Positions 8,201 through 17,397 of a stretch of DNA of 64,000 nucleotides are shown one piece after another. Location: positions 499,357 to 563,356 of the forward strand of contig NZ_BMHT01000005.1 of the NCBI RefSeq assembly GCF_014641455.1, given 5' to 3'. A model generated the notes under the pieces. That model was not told the origin of the DNA. It saw only the letters and a program-made list of their open reading frames with translations, and made no database searches. Within the stretch, counting starts at the first letter, position 1. Each line of letters opens with the position of its first letter. The DNA is from Hymenobacter cavernae. Lineage in GTDB: Bacteria; Bacteroidota; Bacteroidia; Cytophagales; Hymenobacteraceae. A program made the translations under genes and the position numbers.

Positions 8201-9262
8201 GTGTCTTCGTTGCTGCTACCTAGCCTGAAATTACGTTGGCGCCAGCTGCTGCTAGTGTACCTGTTCGCCGTGGGTATGGTGGCGGGCAGCGCCTACACCA
8301 TGTACGTGCACTACGACTTCTCGCACTCCATCGACACGCGCAGCTACCTGCGGGTGGCCCGGGGCGAGTTTCGGGGCAACAGTCTCACGCGGCGCTACCG
8401 TGTGCTGGTGCCGGCTGTAGCAGCAGCCGTAGCGTGGCCGTTGGAGCAGGTTTATACCCGCATCTGGCCCCAGCGTGCCACCTCCGAATGGCCATTACGC
8501 CTAGGTTTTTACCTGGTAAATACGCTGCTATTAGCTGCCGCCGGCCTGGTAATCTTTCAGACGTGCCTGCTCTATGGCGCCACACCCGCCGCCGCGCTGC
8601 TGGCCCTGGTGGCCGTTCTCACGAGCCGGTGGGCCGTTTACCTGGCCGGTCTGCCGCTCGTTGACAGCCTGTATGTGCTGGTGTTTGCGCTGGGTTTCTA
8701 CGTAGCGCGCAGCGGCTCACGGGCGGCGCTGATAACCTGTATTTTGCTAGGTCCGCTTGCCAAGGAATCCTTCGTATTTCTGGCGCCTTGGCTGCTGGTG
8801 TTTGGTCAACGTGCTTTGCGCTGGCCCTGGCAGCTGCTATGGCTGGCACTAGCGGGCACGCTCACGTACGCCGTGCGTCATTGGATTGACCTACAAGCCG
8901 GTACAGAGCCGCAGGCGAGCGTTCAGAACGCGTTGAATCACGTTGAGAACATCTCGTATTCCCTGCACCGGCTGTTTTCGGTGAAAGGTGCCGGGGAGAT
9001 TTTCAGCATCTTTGGCTTCTTCACGCTGGTGCTGCTACTCGGTTTGCGTGGTGGTCAACCTAGCCGGCGGTCCTGGCTGCACCCATTGGGCTGGGCTAGC
9101 TTGTGGCTGGGCCTTGTGGTGATGGTGCACATGCTGTTGTCCAGCGAGTTAGCCCGCATGGGTTACTTGTTTTCACCGGTATTTGCAGTAGCCTTCAGCT
9201 TAATTCTGACGCGGCATCCCTCGTTCCAATGGCTGCGAGTTAGTGTGGAAACGGAACGCTAA
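8201..9262 (+). CDS. Polytopic membrane protein, possibly GT-C-like
   Basis: A 353-residue integral membrane protein starting at a GTG 12 bases after the previous stop; there is no ATG before residue 26. It has about eight to nine hydrophobic segments. The loop after the first segment has an acidic/aromatic motif (YDFSHSIDTRSYLRVARGEF) in the place where GT-C glycosyltransferases and related membrane enzymes carry catalytic acidic residues. A later segment has GPLAKESFVFLAPW, reminiscent of the lipid-sugar-dependent transferase superfamily. This is only a fold-level impression and no substrate can be named. It converges on rodA. Confidence 0.75.
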   Translation: MSSLLLPSLKLRWRQLLLVYLFAVGMVAGSAYTMYVHYDFSHSIDTRSYLRVARGEFRGNSLTRRYRVLVPAVAAAVAWPLEQVYTRIWPQRATSEWPLRLGFYLVNTLLLAAAGLVIFQTCLLYGATPAAALLALVAVLTSRWAVYLAGLPLVDSLYVLVFALGFYVARSGSRAALITCILLGPLAKESFVFLAPWLLVFGQRALRWPWQLLWLALAGTLTYAVRHWIDLQAGTEPQASVQNALNHVENISYSLHRLFSVKGAGEIFSIFGFFTLVLLLGLRGGQPSRRSWLHPLGWASLWLGLVVMVHMLLSSELARMGYLFSPVFAVAFSLILTRHPSFQWLRVSVETER

Positions 9263-9319
9263 AACGCACTTGGTCGCGCGCTGAGCAACGCTACCTAGGT
9301 CTACGGTAGTCTAGCTTTT

Positions 9320-10612
9320 CTAGCGCACCAGATCCTGCTTACGATACGCGTCGATAGCCAGCAGAATAAACAGCAGCGTCGTGAATGACCACAGCGACGA
9401 GCCGCCGTAGCTGAAAAATGGCAGCGGAATGCCCACTACCGGCGCTAGGCCGATCGTCATGCCGATGTTGACGGCAAAGTGGAAGAAGATAATACTTGCC
9501 ACGCAGTAGCCATACGTGCGGCCAAAAACGGATTTTTGACGCTCCGCCACGTACAGAACGCGAGCTAATAGCGTCATAAACAGAATGATAACGACAAGGC
9601 TGCCAACCCAGCCCCATTCTTCGCCCACGGTGCAGAAGATGAAGTCGGTGCTTTGCTCCGGCACGAAGTCGAACTTGGTTTGGGTGCCTTCCAGGAAGCC
9701 TTTGCCGACCAAACCGCCCGAGCCAATGGCAATCTTGGATTGGGTCACGTTCCAGCCCACGCCCAGCGGGTCGGCCGACGGGTTGATAAGCACCTCGATG
9801 CGCTTGCGCTGGTGCGGCTGGAGCACGTTGTTGAAGAAGAAGTCAACGCCAAATACCATCCCGATAACGACGCCCCACACGCTCAGGGCCAGTGGCAAGT
9901 GGTGGCGCAGCACCCGCGAGTTGAACAGGAAAACCAGACCTAGCATCACCGTAAACGCCCCGACCAGCCATAGCTTCGGCACCAGCAGCGCGAGAATAAG
10001 AATAGCACCCGCCGCGGCTAACACAATGAGAATCAGCGGCGACATACCTTCGCGGAAGTAGGCGAGCAGGAATGCGCCAAACACCAGCGCCTGTCCGGTT
10101 TCGTTGGAGGCGATGATGAGCAGCGGCGGCAGCAGCGTGAGGCCCGCCAGCACGAGATGGTCGCGCCAGTGTTGGTGGCGCAGGTTGGTACTTGCCATGA
10201 AGCGTGACACGGCCAGTGCCGTCGTAAACTTCGCAAATTCAGCGGGTTGCAGACGCACCGGACCTAGCTCCAGCCACGAGCGGGACCCCGCAATAGGTCG
10301 CGCTATCACCATCGTGACCAGCAGCAGCACAATCATGCCGCCGTAGAGCCCGAAGGCGAAAGTGTCGTAGGCCTTGTAATCGATAACCACTAGCACCACA
10401 ATCAGTACGACGGCCGTACCGATCCAGAGGATCTGCTTGAACCAGTTGAACTGCATTAGTTCACTGAAGCTCAAGCTAAAAGCATTGGATGGTGCGTCGG
10501 GCGAATAACTAGCCGCGTATACATTCAACCAGCCGACGAATACCATCAGCAGGTAAATCCCGACGGTAATCCAATCAATGCTACGACTATAGCGGGCGGG
10601 TAAGGAAGGCAT
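9320..10612 (-). CDS. rodA: Rod-shape peptidoglycan glycosyltransferase RodA
   Basis: A 430-residue SEDS-family membrane protein with about ten transmembrane segments. RodA polymerises lipid II glycan strands in the elongasome together with the class B transpeptidase PBP2, encoded directly upstream. Diagnostic stretches are RPIAGSRSWLELG with LQPAEFAKF, the long periplasmic loop with HQRKRIEVLINPSADPLG and QSKIAIGSGGLVGKG, EQSTDFIFCTVGEEWG, and the C-terminal GIPLPFFSYGGSS. It is the last gene of the mre operon, 67 bases after mrdA. Confidence 0.95.
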   Translation of the reverse strand: MPSLPARYSRSIDWITVGIYLLMVFVGWLNVYAASYSPDAPSNAFSLSFSELMQFNWFKQILWIGTAVVLIVVLVVIDYKAYDTFAFGLYGGMIVLLLVTMVIARPIAGSRSWLELGPVRLQPAEFAKFTTALAVSRFMASTNLRHQHWRDHLVLAGLTLLPPLLIIASNETGQALVFGAFLLAYFREGMSPLILIVLAAAGAILILALLVPKLWLVGAFTVMLGLVFLFNSRVLRHHLPLALSVWGVVIGMVFGVDFFFNNVLQPHQRKRIEVLINPSADPLGVGWNVTQSKIAIGSGGLVGKGFLEGTQTKFDFVPEQSTDFIFCTVGEEWGWVGSLVVIILFMTLLARVLYVAERQKSVFGRTYGYCVASIIFFHFAVNIGMTIGLAPVVGIPLPFFSYGGSSLWSFTTLLFILLAIDAYRKQDLVR

Positions 10613-10679
10613 TGAGGAAGTAATTACGAAATAAGAGCGGCTTCACAAGCGCTCATCCTGCTCGATTTATCGAAGGCAG

Positions 10680-12512
10680 TTAATGATGCCGAGACACGAA
10701 GCGGTCAGCGCTGCCGGGCAGCCACTCCTCCCACTTTTTGCGCACTACTTTGCCACGCAGGTATTTCTCAATCATAAGCGAGGCCAGGGGAGCGGCGGAG
10801 TTGCCACCAAAGCCTGCGTTTTCGATGAAAACCGCAATGGCAATCTTCGGATCTTCGACCGGGGCGAAAGCAGCAAAGGTCGCGTGGTCGGCGCCGTGGG
10901 GATTTTGCACGGTGCCGGTTTTGCCCGCCATCGAGATGCCGAACTGAGCTAGGCTGGCAAAGTTGCCGGTGCCACCGCGGCCATCCACCACTTCCTGCAT
11001 TCCCGGAATGATTTCCTCAAAGTGCTGAGGTGCGACGCTGGTATAATGCCGCTGCTGGTACTCCGGCAACGGACCACTGTTGCCGATACCGCGTACAAAA
11101 TGCGGCGTGTAGTAGTAGCCTCGATTGGCAATAGTAGCCAGCACATTCGCCATCTGCATCGTCGTGACACCCATCTCGCCCTGTCCAATAGACAGCGAAT
11201 AAATAGTCCGAAAGGTCCAGCGCCGATGGTACAACTTATCGTAAAAATCGGAAGTAGGAATCCGGCCTTTCGTTTCCGAGCCCATGTCGACACCTAGCTT
11301 ATCACCTAGCCCAAAGGACATTACATGTCGTCGCCATTCTGTCAGACCTAGGCGCGTATCTTCAAAGCGGTTGCGCGAGCGGCCCCGCATCACTGCGGCC
11401 CGCATCACTTGGTAGAAATAAGGATTGCAGCTATTCTTGATGGCAATGCTCACGTTGCTCGGGTACTCGTGGCGGTGTGTGCACTTCACCAGGCTCCAGT
11501 TGCAGGGGAAGCCCGTGGCAGGCGAAACAACCCCCATCTGCAAGGCGACCAGCTCATTCACAAGCTTAAAGACCGAACCCGGTGGCTGCGGCGCACCTAG
11601 CGGGCGGTTGTAAAGCGGCCGTTCCTTGTTGTTGAGCAGATCCATGTAGCGGTTGCCCATACCCTTCCCCGTCAAAGCGGCTGGCTCGTAGGCCGGAGCC
11701 GAAACGCAGGCCAGAATCTCGCCTGTCTTCGGGTCGAGGGCTACCACCGAGCCACGCTTGCCGGCCATCAGCATCTCGCCGTACTGTTGCAAGTCAATAT
11801 CAATGCTGGTGTGCAGATCCTGCCCGGCCACGGAAAGCGTATCGAACTCGCCACCCCGGAAGGCGCCTTTCTCGATGCCGCGCACGTTCACCATGCGATA
11901 CTTCACACCGCGGCGGCCCATCAGTTGCTTCTCATAAAACGACTCCAGGCCGCTGCGCCCCAAAAATTCGTTGGGTTGGTACTTAGCGTATTTGGGGTTC
12001 TCCATCAGTTTTGGCGTGATGGTGCCCACGTAACCTAGGGTGTGCGCTAGGTTTTGCGTTTCATACGCCCGCGCCATCCGCGCCTGAATGCTGAAGCCGG
12101 GAAAGTCAATCAGGTTATCCTGAATGGCGGCCAGCTCCGGCGTGCTCAGGTTCTGCACCAAGGGCGAAGCCTTCACGCGCGAGAACTCTTTGGCTGCCTT
12201 CAGCCCTTCACGCACCTCCTCCACCGACATCTGCACCACCTGGCAAAAGCGCGCCGTATCGAGGCGCTTCACTTCGCGCGGCACCACCATCAGGTCGTAC
12301 ACGGGCGTGTTCTGCACCAGCAGCTTATTGTTGCGGTCGTAAATCAGGCCCCGGTATGGGGTCTGCACGATGCGCTGTAGGGTGTTGCGGTCGGCAGCTA
12401 GCTTGTAGCTGCCATCGAGCACCTGAATGTAGAAAAGACGTGCCCCAAACACCATCGCCACCACCAGGAAGATGGCCTGCACTACGTATTTGCGTCCTTC
12501 GAGGTATTGCAA
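10680..12512 (-). CDS. mrdA: Penicillin-binding protein 2 (elongasome transpeptidase)
   Basis: A 610-residue class B PBP with an N-terminal membrane anchor (residues about 10-30), a pedestal domain and a C-terminal transpeptidase domain. The catalytic motifs are intact: S313-VFK in PPGSVFK, SCN at 361-363 and KTG at 531-533. It crosslinks peptidoglycan during side-wall growth with RodA. It sits between mreD and rodA. A promoter-like -7 box (TATCTTTG) lies about 50 bases upstream of the ATG, so mrdA-rodA may have its own promoter in addition to readthrough from mreBCD. Confidence 0.95.
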   Translation of the reverse strand: MQYLEGRKYVVQAIFLVVAMVFGARLFYIQVLDGSYKLAADRNTLQRIVQTPYRGLIYDRNNKLLVQNTPVYDLMVVPREVKRLDTARFCQVVQMSVEEVREGLKAAKEFSRVKASPLVQNLSTPELAAIQDNLIDFPGFSIQARMARAYETQNLAHTLGYVGTITPKLMENPKYAKYQPNEFLGRSGLESFYEKQLMGRRGVKYRMVNVRGIEKGAFRGGEFDTLSVAGQDLHTSIDIDLQQYGEMLMAGKRGSVVALDPKTGEILACVSAPAYEPAALTGKGMGNRYMDLLNNKERPLYNRPLGAPQPPGSVFKLVNELVALQMGVVSPATGFPCNWSLVKCTHRHEYPSNVSIAIKNSCNPYFYQVMRAAVMRGRSRNRFEDTRLGLTEWRRHVMSFGLGDKLGVDMGSETKGRIPTSDFYDKLYHRRWTFRTIYSLSIGQGEMGVTTMQMANVLATIANRGYYYTPHFVRGIGNSGPLPEYQQRHYTSVAPQHFEEIIPGMQEVVDGRGGTGNFASLAQFGISMAGKTGTVQNPHGADHATFAAFAPVEDPKIAIAVFIENAGFGGNSAAPLASLMIEKYLRGKVVRKKWEEWLPGSADRFVSRHH

Positions 12513-12561
12513 AGCGAATGAAACGGAAGGTAAGAAATTCCCGACCCACCGGCCGGATTTG

Positions 12562-12569
12562 CAAAGATA
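12562..12569 (-). promoter_or_regulatory. Candidate -7 box upstream of mrdA
   Basis: On the minus strand this reads TATCTTTG, matching the Bacteroidota TAnnTTTG element, about 50 bases before the mrdA ATG. No well-spaced TTG -33 element is present (the nearest is 24 bases away). Confidence 0.4.
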
Positions 12570-12617
12570 ACGGGTTGTTAGTTAGAAGTAAATCAACCGC
12601 TAACCAGCAATAACCAT

Positions 12618-13145
12618 TTATCGACCGCTCCGCCTGGTTGGGAAGAGCAGGAGCTGGATGATCAGCATCGTAATTCCCGTGAACAGCGTGCTCACGACGA
12701 TTTTGCCGAGCGTCAGACCTAGCACGCGGAAGCTACCTAGCTCCAGTAAAAAGAACGCCGCGTGGTGCAAAACCACCAGAAGACTCAGGTACACCACGAA
12801 CCACTGCCAACCCATCTGGTGGATGTTCACCGAATCGGCCGCTTCGTAGCCCTCGCGCGGCGTGAGCAGCCGTAGCACCCACGGCCGCAGATAGCCCAGC
12901 AATACCGCCGCAGCTGCGTGTACGCCGCCCGTATCGTAGAAGATGTCCATCGTCCAGCCCACCACGAAGCTCAGCACCAATTGCAGCACGATGGGCGTGC
13001 TGATGGGCAGAAACAACAGGAAACCCAGGTAGAAAAAGCACCAACCTAGGTCGAAGAGCACCAGCTTGCTGGCTAGCAGCACGTGCACGCCCACGTAGAG
13101 GGCAAAGCGCAGCAGTTGCAGAATGATGACGCCTACTCCCCTCAT
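12618..13145 (-). CDS. mreD: Rod shape-determining protein MreD
   Basis: A 175-residue hydrophobic protein with about five transmembrane segments, in the position and size expected for MreD, the membrane component of the elongasome scaffold. Sequence support is limited to family-type features such as the DIFYDTGGVHAAAAVLLGYLRP segment. The identification rests mainly on its place between mreC and mrdA. Its start overlaps the mreC stop by four bases (ATGA), indicating translational coupling. Confidence 0.9.
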   Translation of the reverse strand: MRGVGVIILQLLRFALYVGVHVLLASKLVLFDLGWCFFYLGFLLFLPISTPIVLQLVLSFVVGWTMDIFYDTGGVHAAAAVLLGYLRPWVLRLLTPREGYEAADSVNIHQMGWQWFVVYLSLLVVLHHAAFFLLELGSFRVLGLTLGKIVVSTLFTGITMLIIQLLLFPTRRSGR

Positions 13146-14047
13146 GGCCGCTCCTCCTCCGTCAGCTTCTTGCCAGCTCGGACTTCCACCGTATCGCGCT
13201 CGGCTTTGTGCCGGTTGCTGACCACGTACACGTACGTCAGGTTAGAGAAATTCACAGCTAGCTTCACCCGCACCGTCCAGAAGTTCTTGTCCGGCTCCTT
13301 CACAAAGGAGTCGATGGTGCCAATCAGGATGCCTTCCGGGAAGACCGCATTGTAGCCCGAAGTCACGATTGTGTCACCGCGTACCAACAAGTTTTGCCGC
13401 GGAATCTGGTCAAGCAGCGCATGTGTCGGGTCATCGCCCAGCCATTTGATGCTGCCAAAAGTGTCATCCCGCTGAATACGGGCCGAAATAGCCGTTTTGG
13501 AATGCAGCACCGAAGTAGCCGTGGCGTAATGCTCGCTCACTGCTTTCACCCTCCCCACTACCCCAGCAGCAGCCAGCACGCCCATGCCCGGCTTCACGCC
13601 TTCGTTGGCGCCGGCATTAAGCGTGATGTAGTTGTCCACACGGTGCAGCTCGTTATTAAGCACGCGGGCCGGAATAAGCAGGTATTCAGGATCAGCTAAA
13701 GGAAGTTGCCGCAAACCTAGCAGTACCGAGTCGCGGCGACCGGGGCGCAGCGGTGGCGGCGCGGCCAGGCTGTCGGGCTGCCGACTAGCTAGGTCGGAGC
13801 GGTAAAGCTGCTGCCGCAAGGCCGCGTTTTCGGCGACCAAACCGCGGTTCACATCCACTAAGCGGAAGTAGTCGTAGATGCGCGTCCGCGTTTCCAGCAC
13901 CCGCCCCGCGTACGCATTGGCCGAGTTGAAAAACGCGGCCCGCTGATACGAGCTGTTCTTAATCAGCAAGTACAAACTCAACACCTCCAACAGCCCGAAC
14001 ACCAGAATACCCCGGTAGCGGAAAAGGAAGGCGAAAAGATTGCGCAA
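13142..14047 (-). CDS. mreC: Rod shape-determining protein MreC
   Basis: A 301-residue bitopic protein. An N-terminal transmembrane helix at about residues 10-30 is followed by a coiled-coil stretch (LVAENAALRQQLYRSDL) and the periplasmic beta-domains typical of MreC, including GANEGVKPGMGVL and the segment with LVRGDTIVTSGYNAVFPEG. MreC links MreB, MreD and PBP2 in side-wall synthesis. A 94-base spacer upstream contains an imperfect hairpin that may modulate mreC relative to mreB. Confidence 0.94.
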   Translation of the reverse strand: MRNLFAFLFRYRGILVFGLLEVLSLYLLIKNSSYQRAAFFNSANAYAGRVLETRTRIYDYFRLVDVNRGLVAENAALRQQLYRSDLASRQPDSLAAPPPLRPGRRDSVLLGLRQLPLADPEYLLIPARVLNNELHRVDNYITLNAGANEGVKPGMGVLAAAGVVGRVKAVSEHYATATSVLHSKTAISARIQRDDTFGSIKWLGDDPTHALLDQIPRQNLLVRGDTIVTSGYNAVFPEGILIGTIDSFVKEPDKNFWTVRVKLAVNFSNLTYVYVVSNRHKAERDTVEVRAGKKLTEEERP

Positions 14048-14067
14048 GGCGGTAAGTTGAATTACTA

Positions 14068-14129
14068 AATGGCCGAATGGTTAAATGGCTGCGGCCCCAA
14101 AAAGCCACCCATTTAACCATTCAGCCATC
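14068..14129. repeat. Inverted repeat in the mreB-mreC spacer
   Basis: The left arm at 14068-14089 and right arm at 14108-14129 are 22 bases long with about three mismatches, some of them G-U compatible, around an 18-base loop. Each arm is a 7-base-period repeat around AAATGG / GAATGG / TTAAATGG. It resembles spacers at 3.3, 6.5, 37.1 and 45.8 kb in design but not in sequence. Confidence 0.75.
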
Positions 14130-14141
14130 TAACGACACAAA

Positions 14142-15167
14142 TTAAGTTAAAAGTACACCTCGGAAACCATCCAGGTTCTTGATGGTGGCACCGGTGCCAC
14201 GCACTACCGCCCGCAACGGGTCCTCGGCAATGTGAATTGTGAGCTTAGTTTTTGCGGCCAAGCGTTTATCAAGGCCACGCAGCAGTGCCCCACCGCCAGT
14301 CAGGTGAATACCGTTGTCGTAGATGTCAGCAGAAAGCTCGGGCGGACTGATTTCCAGCGCTTTGAGCACTGCTTCCTCGATCTTAGCCACCGACTTATCC
14401 AACGCAATGGCAATTTCCGAAGAGGTTACTTTAATCACCTTCGGGATGCCGGTCATCAGGTCGCGGCCGCGAATTTCGTAGTCGGCGGGCGGGTTATCTA
14501 GCTCCGTAAGAGCGGCACCCACTTCGATTTTAATCTTTTCCGCCGAACGCTCGCCGATGAGAAGGTTGTGCTGACGGCGCATGTAATCCAGAATATCCTG
14601 GTTGAACACGTCGCCGGCCGTCTTAATCGACTGGTCGCACACGATACCCGACAGCGCGATAACCGCAATTTCGGTGGTGCCGCCGCCGATGTCGATGATC
14701 ATGGAGCCAACCGGCTGCTCTACGTCGATGCCGATACCGATAGCGGCCGCCATCGGCTCCTGAATCATCCAGACCTCCTTAGCTCCGGCGTGCTCGGCGG
14801 AGTCACGGACGGCGCGCTTTTCTACTTCTGTGATGCCCGACGGAATGCAGATGACCATGCGGTGGGAAGGCTGAAACAGCCGCCGCCGCGCATCAATCAT
14901 TTTGATCATCCCCTTGATCATCTCCTCAGCCGCGTGGAAATCAGCGATAACACCGTCCTTTAGCGGCCGAATAGTTTTGATATTATCGTGGGTCTTCTCG
15001 TGCATTTGCTGCGCTTGCCGGCCCACGGCGATTACTTTATTCGTAGTTCGGTCTTTGGCGATAATGCTGGGCTCATCCACCACGATCTTGTCGTTGTGGA
15101 TGATGAGCGTATTAGCCGTGCCCAGGTCAATGGCAATGTCGCTCGTGAGAAAGTTGAAGAAGCCCAT
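14142..15167 (-). CDS. mreB: Actin-like rod shape-determining protein MreB
   Basis: A 341-residue MreB, the cytoskeletal ATPase that organises side-wall synthesis. The ATG at 15167 gives the canonical N-terminus MGFFNFLTSDIAIDLGTANT. An upstream in-frame start at 15224 would add 19 residues with no family match. The phosphate-1 loop DLGTANT is at residues 14-20. Other actin-fold motifs present include IIDIGGGTTEIAVIALSG and HLTGGGALLRGLD. It is the first gene of the mreBCD-mrdA-rodA operon, and a TACTTTTG -7-like box lies about 55 bases upstream. Confidence 0.97.
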   Translation of the reverse strand: MGFFNFLTSDIAIDLGTANTLIIHNDKIVVDEPSIIAKDRTTNKVIAVGRQAQQMHEKTHDNIKTIRPLKDGVIADFHAAEEMIKGMIKMIDARRRLFQPSHRMVICIPSGITEVEKRAVRDSAEHAGAKEVWMIQEPMAAAIGIGIDVEQPVGSMIIDIGGGTTEIAVIALSGIVCDQSIKTAGDVFNQDILDYMRRQHNLLIGERSAEKIKIEVGAALTELDNPPADYEIRGRDLMTGIPKVIKVTSSEIAIALDKSVAKIEEAVLKALEISPPELSADIYDNGIHLTGGGALLRGLDKRLAAKTKLTIHIAEDPLRAVVRGTGATIKNLDGFRGVLLT

Positions 15168-15471
15168 TGAGTAGCGGCAATTAAAAGAGAATGGGCGATT
15201 TGCGCCCTGGCAAAGTGGGCGCAAAAGTAAGCAAGTTTAGTCGAAGCACCGCGGCCCTTTCCGCAAGCCCTTTCTCTCTTCGCTAAACAGTATATTATAA
15301 AAGTTAAGAGAAAAGTACCGCCCGCTTCTGGCTTCTTTGCGTGGCAGACAGCAAGCACCACTAAATTATAAGTCTGATAGACTGTCCCTTATATTACCAG
15401 CGCAGCGTTTTTTAACCGAAGCTAACCTAGTTCTCCACTTGTAAAGTACAAAGCTAGGTTACGGTTAAGCT
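15168..15471. other. Regulatory spacer between capsule cluster end and mreB
   Basis: This 304-base gap holds no convincing gene. It contains two minus-strand TAnnTTTG-type boxes (15222-15229, 15449-15456) and an inverted repeat: TAACCTAG at 15423-15430 pairs with CTAGGTTA at 15454-15461, flanked by outer AACCG and CGGTT arms. The hairpin is just past the WcaI-like stop codon. Confidence 0.6.
15222..15229 (-). promoter_or_regulatory. Candidate -7 box of the mreB promoter
   Basis: The minus strand reads TACTTTTG, a full match to TAnnTTTG, about 55 bases upstream of the mreB ATG. No clear TTG lies 19-21 bases further upstream, so only half of the promoter is supported. Confidence 0.4.
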
Positions 15472-16716
15472 CTACGCGTGCTGCACGAGTTCTTCAAACG
15501 ACTCCATAATCTTGTCGATGGCCAGGTAACGCTCGGCGTAAGCGCGGGCGTTTTTGCGCTGCTCGGTGGTGTCGGCTGCCAAGGCTCGGCGCAGACCTTC
15601 GTTCAAGGCCTGCTGGTTTTCGGCTTCCACGAGCAGGCCCATGTTGTACTTCTGAACCAGTGTATGCAAGCCCGAACCAGGATTTGCCGTGATGAGCGCC
15701 AAACCACCAACAGAAAGAATGGTCGTGAGCTTGGAAGGCATCACCAAGTCGCTGGCCGTGGCTTTCTGAATCACCAGGTGAATGTCGGCTAGGTTCAGGA
15801 ACTGATTGAATTTCTCATGCGGCTGCAACGGGAAGAAGATGACGTTCTGAAGCCCTAGCTCAGAGGCTAGGTTTTGCAGCTTTTCCTTGTAAGGCCCCGA
15901 ACCGCAGATGATAAACTTAACTTCCTGCTGATTCTGGAATTCTTTTGCCGCGTACAGAATTGCTTCTAGGCCTTGCTTTTCCCCAATGGCACCCGAATAA
16001 AGCACTATTTTATCGGTAGGCGCAAAACCAAAATCACACTTTACGCTTGCTTTATCCGTAATAGGATAAAATAAATTAACATCAGCCCAGTTTGGAAGCA
16101 GGAAAATATCCTTCTTTGCCTTTTCCTGAATTCTGGCAACCATTCCTTCCGATATGCTGCTGACGTAATCCGCTTTATCAAAAATATATTTTTCAAAGCT
16201 CAACAAAGCATTAATTACTTTCTCCGATTTTATCATCTGCAAATCACGGGCAGCCTCAATCTGCATATCCTGTATATGATAGAAAAGCTTCGCATTTTTA
16301 AATTTTTTATACAGAATACCTAGGATACCAAATTGAAAAGAAGGCACCACAGTCACAACAAAATCGAACTTCTTTGCCGGTAGCAGCTGTAATAGCTTAA
16401 AAAAAGCCGATAGCAGAAACGACAAATCCAGTAAGATCCTTTTAACGCCTGATGGCTTAGCGGGCACGTACATCGGGCACCGATACAACGTTATGCTACC
16501 GCCTGATGAAAAACCTTTACGCTCCGTTGTATAGCCAAACCTATTTTTGTGATACGGCTCCTGCACCTTCCAGTAAGGATAATAAGGATACGTCGTGATA
16601 ACGGTACAATCGTAGCCTTTTTCCGCCAGCCACTGAATCATTTCGCCGCTGTACTTACCAATCCCGGTAGGTTCGGGATAAAAATTATAGCCGATGAGCA
16701 GAATCCGTTTTTTCAT
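15472..16716 (-). CDS. WcaI-like glycosyltransferase (GT4 family)
   Basis: A 414-residue GT-B glycosyltransferase of the kind annotated as WcaI in colanic-acid-type clusters. The N-terminal domain begins KKRILLIGYNFYPEPTGIGKYSGEM, with the glycine-rich acceptor loop of this family, and continues with TTYPYYPYWKVQEPY. The donor-binding domain has VLYSGAIGEKQGLEAIL, FIICGSGPYKEKL and the DLVMPSKLTTILSVGG segment. It probably transfers a nucleotide-sugar donor to the lipid-linked repeat unit at the cytoplasmic face; the sugar cannot be predicted. It is the last gene of the capsule cluster, and its middle portion (about 16000-16450) is AT-richer than its ends. Confidence 0.88.
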   Translation of the reverse strand: MKKRILLIGYNFYPEPTGIGKYSGEMIQWLAEKGYDCTVITTYPYYPYWKVQEPYHKNRFGYTTERKGFSSGGSITLYRCPMYVPAKPSGVKRILLDLSFLLSAFFKLLQLLPAKKFDFVVTVVPSFQFGILGILYKKFKNAKLFYHIQDMQIEAARDLQMIKSEKVINALLSFEKYIFDKADYVSSISEGMVARIQEKAKKDIFLLPNWADVNLFYPITDKASVKCDFGFAPTDKIVLYSGAIGEKQGLEAILYAAKEFQNQQEVKFIICGSGPYKEKLQNLASELGLQNVIFFPLQPHEKFNQFLNLADIHLVIQKATASDLVMPSKLTTILSVGGLALITANPGSGLHTLVQKYNMGLLVEAENQQALNEGLRRALAADTTEQRKNARAYAERYLAIDKIMESFEELVQHA

Positions 16717-16735
16717 TTTATGATAGGATGTTTTT

Positions 16736-16773
16736 GCTTCTGCATCCTAGGTGTGCATTAATAGTGCAGAAGC
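16736..16773. repeat. Short hairpin between WcaF-like and WcaI-like genes
   Basis: GCTTCTGCA at 16736-16744 pairs perfectly with TGCAGAAGC at 16765-16773, with a CCTAGG in the loop. There is no T-run in the direction of transcription, so it is not an obvious intrinsic terminator. Confidence 0.6.
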
Positions 16774-16834
16774 AGATGAAGCAAAAAGCACAAGCGGCTT
16801 ATTCCTACGGCTTTTAGAATATAGCAACGTCGTG

Positions 16835-17383
16835 CTACGCGCTCATTGTACGCTTGCGCACGAATGTCGCCGGGTTGCCTGCGTAGATTTCCCAGGCACC
16901 TAGGTTCTTGGTAGCTACCGAGTTGACCGTCAGGATAGCATGCGACCCACAGACAACACCCGGACAAACAACGGCGTGCGCCCCAACCCAAACCCCATCT
17001 TCCAGCTTGATTTTTCCGAGTCGGTAAGGGAAGCTGCTGATTGTATAGTCGTGGTTGCCGGTGAGCAGCATCGCACCTTGCGAAATACTCACGTTGCTTC
17101 CTATTTCAACGTCCTCAAGGTTATCAATCCAAACTGATTCTCCAATCCAGCAATTGTCTCCAATAACTAACCGCCACGGGTTTTTAATCCGCACGTTCGG
17201 CTTAATCACTAATCCTTTCCCAACTTTAGCACCAAACATTCGGAGTAGCACTTGCTTCACCTTATAAGGCCACGGCAGCGCACTATCCAGAATATAGTAA
17301 TTCAGAAAATACCAGATTAGCACCTTCAGTTTAGGGCCGGCTTTGTAGTCACCAGTTTCAAATTTTGAAAGATCAGTTTGCAT
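16835..17383 (-). CDS. WcaF-like exopolysaccharide O-acetyltransferase
   Basis: A 182-residue left-handed beta-helix acyltransferase. Hexapeptide-repeat character runs from about residue 60 to 160 (VIGDNCWIGESVWIDNL, VEIGSNVSISQGAML, GVWVGAHAVVCPGVVCG). The catalytic-type histidine is in LLTGNHDY and the C-terminal motif is YAGNPATFVRKR. WcaF-type proteins O-acetylate sugars of the repeat unit using acetyl-CoA. It is 14 bases downstream of the VanZ-like gene and low in GC, in keeping with the accessory character of this part of the cluster. Confidence 0.88.
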   Translation of the reverse strand: MQTDLSKFETGDYKAGPKLKVLIWYFLNYYILDSALPWPYKVKQVLLRMFGAKVGKGLVIKPNVRIKNPWRLVIGDNCWIGESVWIDNLEDVEIGSNVSISQGAMLLTGNHDYTISSFPYRLGKIKLEDGVWVGAHAVVCPGVVCGSHAILTVNSVATKNLGAWEIYAGNPATFVRKRTMSA

Positions 17384-17397
17384 TTAGGCGGAAGCGT

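Noticed and set aside
16736..16773. Hairpin between the acetyltransferase and WcaI-like genes as a terminator
   Set aside because: The stem is followed by A residues rather than T in the direction of transcription, so I list it only as a repeat.
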